A DNA stretch of 64,000 nt, from positions 435,201,260 through 435,265,259 of the forward strand of contig NC_085140.1 in assembly GCF_024139115.2 (NCBI RefSeq). The letters run 5' to 3'. The notes under the pieces were generated by a model. It saw only the letters and a program-made list of their open reading frames with translations, ran no database searches and had not been told where the DNA came from. This DNA comes from Armigeres subalbatus. Lineage: Eukaryota > Arthropoda > Insecta > Diptera > Culicidae. Below, in pieces: positions 11,445 to 21,441 of the stretch. The stretch's first letter is position 1; each line of letters begins with the position of its first letter. The translations under genes and the position numbers were made by a program.

Positions 11445-12419
11445 CCCAAGTAACTTTTCAAGTTTTATTCTCTAGGAATGATTTTCAAGATCAATTTATA
11501 AAATCTAACAATAAAACCGAATAATACACGGCAATCTTCTGATGACCACTATAAGAGTAAGATATTGCCAAGTGGCCCTCTCCAGATAACCACTATAACC
11601 CTACTATAAGAGCATTTAGAAACTCTTTTTGAACCACCCGCAAAAAAGAAAATTTGGCTGTGGCAGCTGTCAAAATGTTGCTTTGAAAAAAGAGAAACAA
11701 AACTTTGCTGAAAAATAATAACAAAATGGATTGTTGATGGAAGTTATGACGATGACAACAAAATAATATTTTTTCAGGTTGTTTTTTTTTTAATTCAGTG
11801 CCATTGAAATTTTATGGCCAAAGCTGGTGAAAAAATAAGGTTGAACAACACGTGCCGGCAGTATAACGTAGTTCAGGGAAATAAATCAAAAATATTCATT
11901 ACCACACCATCTAGGATGTCCACTAAATCGATTAGTCCTTTAGCCCAAATTATTAATAAATAAAATTATTTATCAGAAAAAGTATGATAAGCGGTGAAAA
12001 TGTCGTTAAATTATGAATTTCAGTGATATAATTCACTGACTGCGAAATGCTACTTCATTGTCAATATGGCCATCATGGAATTTGATGAGAAAATTTTCGC
12101 TTATTTTAAACACCGTCATAAACTCTTCGCAATGCAAACATTCTTATGGGGGTAATTCATTTGACCACATTATGACCTAAAATTGGAGCTTTATCCGAGC
12201 GTTGAGAATTAGATTTATTACGCTCTTTATCACAACCATAGATCTGTTCATATGGTCAATAGGCATTTGACGTTTGAAGTTTTTTTCAGCAGATTTAAGA
12301 GAGGTTTATTGATAGCAATAAGAGCGCCAATAAAACTGAGCAATTAGCTTGGTGATTGCTGTCATAAGACTGCAATAAGAATTAGATAAATCCAAGAAGC
12401 ATGGAAATTGTTACTTGGG
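11445..12419. mobile_element. TA-flanked TIR element, 975 bp
   Basis: The ends are CCCAAGTAAC and its exact inverse GTTACTTGGG, each followed by TA (11443-11444 and 12420-12421). Subterminal sequence is partly inverted-repeat as well. There is no long open frame, so it would be non-autonomous. A TA duplication fits Tc1/mariner-like elements, but ten-base termini are weak evidence. Confidence 0.5.
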
Positions 12420-12849
12420 TACGTATTCCCATTTCCCATATGAAGCCTGTCTGCGGTGTGCCTTATGGTAATCTGAGTCACAATTGCCAATGTCTACAAT
12501 ACCAGAGATGTTGTTATTATGGAGAAGAAGAGAATAGAAGCATTGGAATTTTCGGCTTCATTCTTCGCGGGTCTCTAAATATAAAGATTGTGTCTACTAA
12601 TAACACCTCCCTCCTTTTCCCTTCGATTGCGGCAAGAGAGCACAGATAGACTTATCACAGGAGATGAATCTCCTGAATAATGAGGAATCCATAAGATGAC
12701 CAAACAAGAAACAACTGATTATATGATTGTGAATATTTTCAATCATTGGCTGTACACGTCAATGACTATCAGAAAATATTCCCCGTCAAATGGATCGCAT
12801 GGTCAGTTTGAACGCGCTCTCATTTGGAGCACTTGTGGACTGGACTCCA

Positions 12850-13840
12850 TAAACGGTAAACATTCCGAAGGACAGGATCTAATTTTGTTGCATCTTTTAA
12901 ACTAGGAGAAAAACAATTGATGCTACTGACTGACCTACTCCACGGTACTGTGAACCGATTCTTTGGCAAACTGGATTGTATTTTTGCTACGTGTCGATAA
13001 AGCGGCAAGCGAATAGGTCGAGGCATAATCAACCTTGATGGAACAGAGAGTAGTGGAATCCGACTACGGAAGACTCGTAGACGCCGGATTTAGAATGTCT
13101 ATTTAATTCACTGAACGCATCACGCTTCCGCTCATATATTTCTCGGCTTGCAAGTAACATGAAAGATAACCCGAAGCAGTTTGAGACATATTTCGGAAAC
13201 CGTACAGCCAAGTCAGCAAATCTATTCTCGCCGTTCTTTCAAAGCGTGTTAAGAAAAAACTCATCATCTATGGCTGAGCGTATCGGTATTGACTGCAGAC
13301 TGACCATCTCAACTTAGCTGCCTAGCAAAACTTTTCGAAAGTATGGTGTTGAATTTTTTTTACCCAGTTATTTAACACATCATAGTATAGTTGAGAAACG
13401 TTCAGCTACAACGAATTTTATGAGTTATGTGTCTATGCCATTCGATAATACAGAAAGGCGAAAAGTATAGCATAGTATAGTCGTATGAGCCCCGTATTAT
13501 GCTTCGCGAATATCGAGAACCCAACATGTCCAAAAAGCTTTCAATAGATTTGCGCTTTGAAGGCTTCCCTGAAGTAATCGATATGAACTGCCATCATATG
13601 ATAAGCACCAGTGCGAATTGTTGAGTCTTTCTACTTTTAGGAGTAGGAGAATGCCTTTTCAGAGGCTCTTCATATTTCACCTGTCTCTGAAGGAACAGAG
13701 AGAACAAACTTTTTCCGACATTCATTTTAGGAGACACATCGAGTCAGCTGTTTTGCTCATGTTCATCTGTTTTGACAGTTAGTGGGAACCTGTTTGTATG
13801 ATTGTTCAAAGAGGCCAAATAAGTCAATTTTACTGAACAT
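12850..13840 (+). pseudogene. LINE ORF2 fragment (Jockey-superfamily type)
   Basis: Plus-strand translation in changing frames shows a pre-RT segment (NPKQFETYFGNRTAKSANLF at about 13170-13230), RT blocks (LAKLFESMVLNF- and EKRSATTNFMSYVS-like, about 13310-13430), and a C-terminal RIQHVQKAFNRFAL-type segment at about 13500-13600. Intervening RT core is missing or scrambled. This is a decayed internal-deletion copy; ends are approximate. Confidence 0.5.
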
Positions 13841-14039
13841 GGTACAATCAGCTAATCTGGCGAAAATGCTCTGTGACAGCGGGAGCAGATATTGATGAAA
13901 TTGCAGCCGCTGGTTGAGTCCAGTGGAGTAGTCTCCGCATGTGTGAAAACTGTCGTTCGCCTTTCTGACCTCGACTCGATTCGGCTTTTTTGGGCTAGTT
14001 TACTGGTTTAGTAATATTCAACTGTTTGCGCCGGTCAAG

Positions 14040-14650
14040 TTCCTGCTCAAACTGTTGGCAGTATGGGTTTGCGGGAACGGAAAACCAATTGGCAGGACTC
14101 TTTGAGGACCAGTTTGATTATGTTCTTAATGCAGAGCTCCAATCTCAACGTAACAGAAATGCGACCTTACTGGGACCCGATCTGTGTTGCTTATTGACCT
14201 AACTGCTGCCAGATCTGCTCGGACACAATGGTGATGTCCGCGATGATGTATGCCTTTGATTTTCACCTGCACAAACCGTTGTTTGCTTTGAACGTCACCT
14301 ACATTACACACTTGAGCAATAGCCTTCCTTTTGTGACTAAACTGCTTGTATTCGCCACATTCCACCTTTTCAGAAATACAAATCGCACTACATCGTCTCC
14401 AGAATTTGCTTTGCCTTTTCTGACATCGGCGGAGTTTTCTGTCTTGTAAATGTTTTTTGGACGATGATTCTAGTTCCCAAAAAATATGAGACGCTGTATA
14501 GTTTTTTGCATTTTTTTTAAGTAAGCGTCCAACTTACCATCCTTCCCCTTCCTCAGTTTCAGTATTCTTGAGTACTTGACCAGAACAGTTTTTTCCTGTT
14601 GGAGAAATGCCTTGCTATCACTAACAGCTAGTGATTTTTCCCAAACCGTT
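14040..14650 (-). pseudogene. Ty3/gypsy-like gag-protease fragment
   Basis: On the minus strand, gag-like sequence (14694-14470) is followed by a zinc-knuckle-like CGEYKQFSHK segment and then VQVKIKGIHH and, in another frame, DITIVSEQIWQQLG. This is the order of a gypsy gag knuckle and aspartic protease. The protease active-site triplet is not preserved in one frame. The 5' side abuts the foldback element at 14654. Assignment rests on motif order only. Confidence 0.45.
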
Positions 14651-14653
14651 ATA

Positions 14654-15226
14654 CACTGGCCGGCATAATAAAGTGCCCACTTGCCGTTTTTCATACAAAA
14701 TGGTCAACTTTGGAGCTCTAGATCTTGGGCTCCCGTGAACCGATTTGGCTGAAAATTTTACCAGAGCTCAGATATAACTTGAATTTTAACATATCTATGT
14801 TTCGAGCATATTGACTCACAGGGTTAAAAATTATTGCGGTAATACCAACGTGAATTTTTTGGCAAAAAATTGTTTTTCAAATACCTCGAAAACTACATCT
14901 CTAAGTGTACAGGTATATATAGCAAACTTTTTTGTATTGGCAAAATACGCGTTTTTGCTGAATATGTCATCAGTCTACAACCTATAGAATTCAAGATATT
15001 TAAAAAATAAATTTTTGCCAAAAAATTCACTTTGGTAATACCGCAATAATTGTTTAACCTGTGAATCAATATGGTCGAAACTTAGATATGTTAAAATTCA
15101 AGTTATATCTGAGCTCTGGTAAAATTTTCAGCCAAATCGGTTCACGGGAACCCGAGATCTAGAGCTCCAAAGTTGACCATTTTGTATGAAAAACGGCAAG
15201 TGGGCACTTTATTATGCCGGCCAGTG
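14654..15226. mobile_element. Foldback element with ~220-bp inverted arms
   Basis: Arms at about 14654-14873 and 15007-15226 are near-perfect inverse copies, starting CACTGGCCGGCATAATAAAG, with about 130 bp between them. TA lies at both ends (14652-14653 and 15227-15228). Structure and TA target suggest a Tc1/mariner-related MITE. It is inserted at the edge of the gypsy-like fragment. A transcript across it would form a very long hairpin. Confidence 0.85.
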
Positions 15227-15228
15227 TA

Positions 15229-16240
15229 TGTGTTAGCGAATGGGAGTGATGTTATTGTCATACAATAGTCTAAACTCTTTACTAATGCTATTATCATTTT
15301 CCAAGAGTTGTTTATCTGTGGAGTGACTGCACTGTTCATACATTTTCAGTAATTTCAAGTTTCGACATTTTGTCCTTTCGACCTCTTGTCGTTAATCCGC
15401 TAAAACGCGTGATGCGAATCCATATAACTGACAACGATGAAATAAAAACAAAACTGTGTCTTCGACGCTCGTAATCCCACCAAGTGCAGTTCCAAGTAGT
15501 AGAGTCTGAAAAAAGCTACCCGAGTGGAGGAATTTGAAGAAATATCCTACCTAGTATTTTGATTTGTTGTAGCAGAATTCGTTCGATAATATGCTATTTT
15601 TACTAGGACTTGGAATCAATTCCGATTGTGACATGGCATGTCTAATCCACTCGAAAGTATCATGTAAAAACTCTGACTTATCCACTTAGCGGTAATTTTG
15701 TTTCTCTCGCACTCAGCCAAGGCACGATTTTTTCTTATGGCTTGAAATGTATGGCTCGTGTTTTGAACGCAGCAACTGATTGTATCTTTATATTCGGTAT
15801 GGCGTGTCTTAAAATCAATTAATTGCGTCGAGCTCATGGTACTTGGATCTGGATCGAATAAAAACCTATCTTCCAATATATCGTTTATTATGAAGTGAAA
15901 GTATAGCCTTTCAGTTCCTCTGTGTTGCACGAATAAAGGCAAAAAGACAGCCACGTCCCCTCGTCAGCCATTTCCACCTTCGACAACACCAATCCGTTTG
16001 TTCTATTCCTTTGATGATTGTTTGATTTGATATGATACCACCTTCCCTCGGTGTCCCCGCACTCCACGGTTTATCTGTTTAATTATTCTAAAGCACAATA
16101 GCTGCTGTCAGCGTTACAAAACCATAATCAAACCACGATTCAGGTCTTCGGGAAATTGGGGATCAACCAACCATTACGCCTCCCGCTGTAAATAATGCAA
16201 GCGGAGACCCAAACGGCACGCACTTACTCTCCACCGGAGC
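15229..16240. other. Sequence with one unassigned 112-codon frame
   Basis: A minus-strand frame at 15954-15616 encodes 112 residues with no motif I recognise, and I cannot support it as a gene. The rest shows no repeat or RNA structure that I can name. Confidence 0.35.
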
Positions 16241-16439
16241 TTTCCAGTGCTTTGAACTGCTTAAGAAGGGGAGATTTGTGGGCTCCTTCATCAAAAAACT
16301 ATAAGCGCCTTGTCATCCCACCATCATTCGCACCAGAGCGCGAACGATGATGAACTCTGGCCTCTTTCTGATGCAGCAGCTCCGGGCCCCGGTAGCCCAG
16401 GTCTGCGCGGCATAACCGTCAATGCAAAACAGGAAAACA

Positions 16440-16889
16440 TGAAAGCCAAGATAGATAGCCCTTAAGCTGCTGCTGGTGCTTTGGCTGCTGGTAGGTCAGT
16501 CGGTGGTACCAAACAACACTGATGGGCTCTGGCTCATAGCCAGCCTCAGAAAGGCCAGGCCGGGCCAAGAGACTACTAGAACGAGCCTATCGATGCTGTG
16601 GCTGGAGGCGAAGGAAATGAAACGGGACACGACCGTTTGCATGGTTTGTACGAATCGATTGAATATCGATTCCACATCGGGTCGGGACGTGTGCTGCAGC
16701 ACATGGCACACTCGACGCCGCCCCGTCCAATAAATGGACGGACGGTTGCTGGTGCCTATCACTACGTAGTTGTCCGGAAAAGCTCTACAATTTTACTGGG
16801 GGGAATTCCATGGCGATGGGTTTCGTATTCGCTTGCCAAGTGGAACACACCGGCAGGACTGATGGCAAGGAAAGTTGTATAACTGCAAG
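16440..16889 (+). other. Possible upstream non-coding exon ending in a strong donor
   Basis: This stretch is GC-richer and less repetitive than its surroundings and ends CTGCAAG followed by GTGAGT at 16890, a near-consensus splice donor. The next strong plus-strand acceptor that fits a known gene is at 37901, upstream of the DYRK coding exon, so it could be a 5' UTR exon of that gene across a 21 kb intron. No direct evidence links them, and short frames here are not convincing proteins. Confidence 0.25.
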
Positions 16890-17565
16890 GTGAGTTAATC
16901 ACGACTTTACAGCTTGTTATTTGGCCAAAGGTTGCCTTGCAAGCAGCAGCTGAAAGTTTGGTTTATTTTCGACTTATGTAGGGTGAAGGCGCCAATCCGT
17001 CTGTAACTATTTTGCATCACAACCTTCCCAAATTTTCAATTATTTAGCGATTGCAACTGAATGTTTGGCATTCATATCGAATGCCTAGGATCAATTAATA
17101 GTTGTTCTCAAAAGTAGAAGGAGGACGCACAGATGCGGCACCCTAATAGATATTGGTAGCTACGAAAAGATAATTTGTTGCCTACGTCGATGCGGTTGAG
17201 GTAATTTTCTAGGCAATATTCAATTATGAATGTAAAATTTGATTTCTCGGCAACGGTAGGCATTGGAGAGGCTTTGATTTTGGTTTAATTTATATTTAGA
17301 AGGCTAATGGCACTTCTTAGAAAGGTTCATGTCTTCGACTCTTTGGTTTTGCTGAAATATTTGTTTTAGTTTGAGATACATACATATTTTCTCAGCTTTG
17401 CATATTTTCAGTACCAGAGCTGCATTTGTCACATTACTTTGTAGAAGAAGACACTTCTGGAGTATAGAGCTGTGAGCCGACGATTTTTAAGCGCCGCTGC
17501 CGCTGCAATTTTTAGACCGCGCGCTGATAAATTTTAGGCGCACCGATGAACTTTTAGAAAGAAAA

Positions 17566-17922
17566 TACTGAGGATACTGGCCGTAAGATTTTTATATGAC
17601 CAAACTTATGAGTATGTTTCATACGAATTGAACTATGAAAATCGTAGGATATTTTTCCAATAAATTCTAACTCTTTATTGGGTATCCAACGAGACAGTTT
17701 CTCGAAGCGTCGGTGGGCGTGTGGTGTGAACGCACGCCTCCTAATCACGACGTCCATGGTTCGAAACCGGGTTACACTTTTTTTTAACAAACTGAAAATA
17801 TTTCATTAGATTGTCGTATGAAACGCATTCCATGAGAGAATCGTATGAAAATCAATACATTTTCTTGTGGCGAAATTTCAAAAGAGAAACGTGTAATGTT
17901 CTTACGACCAGTATCCTCAGTG
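17566..17922. mobile_element. TIR element with an internal tRNA-like segment
   Basis: The ends are inverted copies of CTGAGGATACTGGCCGTAAG, with one mismatch (C/T at GGCCG/GGTCG), close to TA on each side. Inside, 17703-17785 holds a pol III B-box-like GGTTCGAAACC (17759-17769) followed by a run of T. It does not fold as a complete tRNA. A Tc1/mariner-like non-autonomous element is likely; the tRNA-like part may be a SINE relic. Confidence 0.55.
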
Positions 17923-18299
17923 TAGTCATCTGGTTAATGTACCAACAGTGAATGTTGATCACCGTACCAGTTTGGCAATCCTTGTCTTATTTCTTGTGCA
18001 ACTCAAGTGGGCATTCAATTAGTATTTGTGATGGAAACAAGTTAAATGTATGACAAAATTGTTATTCGTTTGTTACATTCTTTACAGTACTATGGCGAGA
18101 TTTACAAAAACTGTCCAAAAACAATCCTTCCTCCAAAAGTTTTGAGAAATTCTTCCTATAACATTCGAGCATGTGCGCATACAAGCCTGCAAGAGCGTTC
18201 CAGGACCGCGCGCGTTCTAAATTGTTAAGAATGCCGGGGAATTGCTCTTCTCTTTCCAGATATCGTGGGAGATTTCTCCATCAATATTTCTAAGCACTT

Positions 18300-19025
18300 T
18301 CTTTTTCTTTAATTCTAAGAAAATCTTCACCAAGAAATTGCTTATCCAGGAACTCGAATAATGTTTCAAGAAATCAGGATTATTCTTTCTATAGAAACTC
18401 TGAGGAATTCCTTTCTAGGAGTTCTGAGGATTTCCCCTCCAAGGATTTTAGGGAATTGAATTTTTTCTTGAATCCTGTTTTTTCGTATTCTGAATCTGGA
18501 AGGAAAGTTTTTAATAGGTTCTCCAATAAATTGAAAATATGTCGAAAACCAGTGAAATGTGCTTCATCTGTTGATCAAAAAACTCAATATTTTCGTTTAC
18601 TAAACTACCAACATCTTAGAAAATCTTGATTCATTAATTCTAGGAAACTCATATTGCAATTTTTGCGTCGTCTTTCTACTCAAAAAATATTATCTTACCA
18701 AAATATGATCCCACGAGTTTCTCCTTATATGGATGACGTCTCAACTGCAAGGAAATACTCCTAGGAATGTGGGAAAGATTGTAGTAAGAACGATGTTTTG
18801 GATTGCACTTTTGCTAATTTCCATGCCGGTGTTTTGGAATGTAGAAAATGTTTCATGATATTCTATTCTTCGATAAAAAAGCAATACTCCAGAGTTCTGG
18901 GATTTTCAATTTTCAGGAATTCCCAAAATCTCTCGCCCAGTTGCTCTGAGGACTTATCTCTTCAGGAATTATGGGAGTTCTTTCTCCAACATTCGTTCTT
19001 TCTAATTCTCAGGAAATTCTCCCCT
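18300..19025. repeat. Degenerate ~24-bp tandem array
   Basis: Consecutive units such as those at about 18390-18460 share a CTGAGGAATTCCTTTCTAGG-like pattern at 23-24 bp spacing and have diverged strongly. The array abuts the truncated 3' end of the copia remnant at about 19020. Similar arrays occur at 51590-52410 and 62100-63780. Confidence 0.55.
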
Positions 19026-19805
19026 TAAGAAGAATGGTTCGCATGGTGGCCAACTTCGCTACGGGAGAAAACGTTTCATTGTAGTCGACTCCGTCCTTCT
19101 GCTGGAATCCTTTAGCCACCAAGCGCGCCTTGTAACGAACCAGTTCGCCATACTTGTCTGCCTTGATCTGGAAAACCCATTTTGACTTGAGCAGAACTAC
19201 ATCAGAAGGACGTCTCACCAATCGCCAAACTTGCTTGACCACTAGCGACCGCAATTTCTCACTAACCGCTTGTTGCCAGAAGGTTTCGTTGGCTCCTCCA
19301 GCAATCCCCTTGTACGCTTCAGGAACATCGAAGATCAAACGCTCGTCATCATCTCGTTCCCTGTAATCATCGAATGGAAAATCAGGAACGTTTCGTACTT
19401 CATCTTTAGAATAAGATTTTGCGGCAGTAAAAAAATTGTACAACCTTTTTCTTTTAACTTACCGGGGAGCCTGCGCTTCCGTTCGCAGCGCCTCGGGGTT
19501 TCCATTTCGAAGTTTGAGCCACAGTCTGATTGCGAAATGGGCGCTTCGGTTTCGTTAACTCGTCTTCAAACTCGTCATCGATGCCTGCTTGTTGTAACGC
19601 CAGCGGTTCATCATGTTGGACGGATTGTTCAGTCTTCCACATCTTGATCATCGTACTTGTACGGAATAACCACCAAAAGAGTTTCATCACGGATCTCGAT
19701 AGTAAACGGAAAACTGCTTTCATCGAACTTGACATCTCTGGCCAGGAACAACTGCTTCTTGTCTTTGTTCCCTAGGCGGTAGGCGTTCGGAGCGTAGCCG
19801 ACCAT
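19009..19805 (-). pseudogene. Copia integrase C-terminus, linker and RT start, truncated
   Basis: This is the downstream part of the copia polyprotein (minus strand). The segment near 19805-19750 has the integrase-end motif GYAPNAYRL. An acidic linker (about 19735-19454) follows, then the RT N-terminus at 19443-19030 with [20 protein letters not shown] and an AKGF-GVDY-ETFSPV series typical of Ty1/copia RT. A frame break separates linker and RT near 19445. The RT ends before its catalytic DD motif, so the copy is truncated into the 24-bp array. Confidence 0.8.
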
Positions 19806-20202
19806 TTCAGCAGGTATGCCTTTCGGTTCCAGTTAGACCAAGCAAACGCTTTGCAACATAATTCGCTCGGGTCTGGGTTGTATCTGTGGGGTTTGAGTAA
19901 GTCACCATCAGCGTGCGATTATACATTAACACCTCAGCGTGCCGATCAGTGCGCAGCAAGCCATGACTCGGCGTCTTCTGGTCAGACCTCCGTGGCGTGC
20001 ACACCACACGCACCCACTGAGAGCTGCTGTCACAACAGTTCGCTCCGGCCATTTTGGCCACACATTTCGGCGATCCTGCCAGGTTATTTGTTGGATTCTG
20101 ACGCTTATTTCAAAAGATGATTTGAATTCAATTTGTTTATGTGCTAATGTGTTAAAATATTTGATGATTAAAAAAAAACACAAGGCAATAGGTTTGTATT
20201 GC
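19806..20202. other. Unassigned insertion between copia integrase parts
   Basis: This sequence separates two copia pieces that should be adjacent and, together with the minisatellite to its right, forms an insertion of ~660 bp. A run of A at about 20170-20179 and GC-rich sequence at 19930-20060 are the only landmarks. The element type is unknown, and no TSD could be read confidently. Confidence 0.4.
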
Positions 20203-20468
20203 TACAAAGCGCGTCTAGAAGAGCGCTGCAAAATGGATAGTGGTTTGGAAAATTACAAAGTGTGTCTGGAAGACCGCTGCAAAATGGATTGTGGTTTGGA
20301 AAGTCATAAAGCGCGTCTGGAAGACCGCTGGAAAATAAATTGTGGTTTAGAAAATTACAAAGCGCGTGTGGAATACCGCTGAAAATGGATTGTGGCTTGA
20401 AAAATCACAAAGCGTGTCTGGAAGACCGCTGGAAAATGGATTGTGATTTGGAAAATTACAAAGCGCGT
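20203..20468 (+). repeat. 51-bp minisatellite, about 5.2 units
   Basis: Units start at 20203, 20254, 20305, 20356 and 20406 with a partial sixth at 20457. Each is 51 bp except the fourth, which has lost one base. On plus, the first three units form an open 17-residue repeat (YKARLEERCKMDSGLEN type). The frame breaks at the single-base deletion. It lies at the junction with copia integrase, so a genuine protein is unlikely. Confidence 0.85.
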
Positions 20469-20994
20469 TCACATTTCCGCAGAAGTCTTTCAATCAGATA
20501 CTGCACTGTACTTCTGTTTGTTAGGTAAACAGCCACGAAAACCACTTCGTTCCACAGAGTCTTCAAAACTTGGGCTTTAATCAGCATCGCACGCACCTTT
20601 TCGACGATTGTCCGATTGAACCGTTTGGATATTCCATTTTGATGTGGTGTGACTTTGATCCCCTTGGAGGCGTACAATTCTCGCTGGTCATGAGAACAAT
20701 ACTCGCGACCTTGGTCGACATTCAGTTTTAAAATTGACTGCCCCAGAGTAGCGCTGGCCTCATACTGTCGAAACTTTTGGAACACCTCTGACTTCTTCTT
20801 GATAGGATATTCTACTGCGAAGTGCATATAATCATCACTAAAGGTGACGAAGTACTGAGAACCATCTTAAACCGCTAGTGTGATTGATCTAAACGGAGTC
20901 AAGTACCCGTGAATGGTTTTCGACACTGCTTTTCGAGAACACAACCATCCAACATATCTGCCTTCTCGGGAATACCTGTTGCAATGTCTACAAA
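20465..20994 (-). pseudogene. Copia integrase core fragment
   Basis: Minus strand from the hAT insertion site: a pre-integrase zinc-domain end (CVLEKQCRKPF) at about 20940-20910, then the core from 20875 to 20510 with FSDDYMHFAVEYP, a VDQGREYCS segment (the second Asp of D,D-35-E) and HQNGISKRFNRTIVEK followed by LWNEVV. A frame change lies near 20880. The frame runs into the minisatellite at about 20470. Upstream coding resumes at 24397 beyond the hAT element. Confidence 0.8.
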
Positions 20995-21139
20995 CAGAGG
21001 CGTCTCGTGGATCGTAAAGCTGGTTGTGCACCCGACCAATATTTTTCCAGAAAAAAAACAATCGTTTCGTGTTTAAAAATTAAAAAAAAAAGTTTTTTGC
21101 TGTTAAGAAAATTATTTTGAGCTTTTTAGTGGAATGTTT

Positions 21140-21386
21140 TCACCTGTCATAAGACGAGTTTATACCATCCCATTGAATTCCACCACTTAATTGTATCTTG
21201 ACAGATACGTATTTCGACCTCAAAGGTAAGGCCGTCTTCAGTGTCTCGTACTTGACTCGACTTCGTCGAGTCAAGTACGAGACACTGAAGACGGCCTTAC
21301 CTTTGAGGTCGAAATACGTATCTGTCAAGATACAATTAAGTGGTGGAATTCAATGGGATGGTATAAACTCGTCTTATGACAGGTGA
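21140..21386. repeat. Perfect palindrome, two 121-bp arms around a 5-base centre
   Basis: Positions 21140-21260 are an exact reverse complement of 21266-21386 as far as I can check by eye, with CTTCG at 21261-21265 as the loop. Identical 60-codon frames on both strands are a by-product of the symmetry. A short direct repeat AGTTTTTTGCTGT occurs near 21090 and 21387, possibly a duplication of the insertion site. It sits inside the hAT element downstream of the transposase. Confidence 0.9.
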
Positions 21387-21441
21387 GTTTTTTGCTGTAT
21401 TTATTGTAAATCATTCAAGAATATTACATCAATCGAACTTA

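Noticed and set aside
15616..15954. 112-codon minus-strand frame
   Set aside because: No motif, no neighbours of the same strand, and no splice or promoter evidence. Too short to support alone.
17703..17785. Possible functional tRNA gene
   Set aside because: A B-box-like motif and T run are present, but the acceptor and T stems do not pair properly.
19939..20382. 147-codon plus-strand frame ending in 17-residue repeats
   Set aside because: It spans an insertion joint and a minisatellite inside a dead copia, and the repeat frame breaks after three units. No start context or homology supports it.
21140..21386. Two near-identical 62-residue frames on opposite strands
   Set aside because: They are an automatic result of the perfect palindrome.
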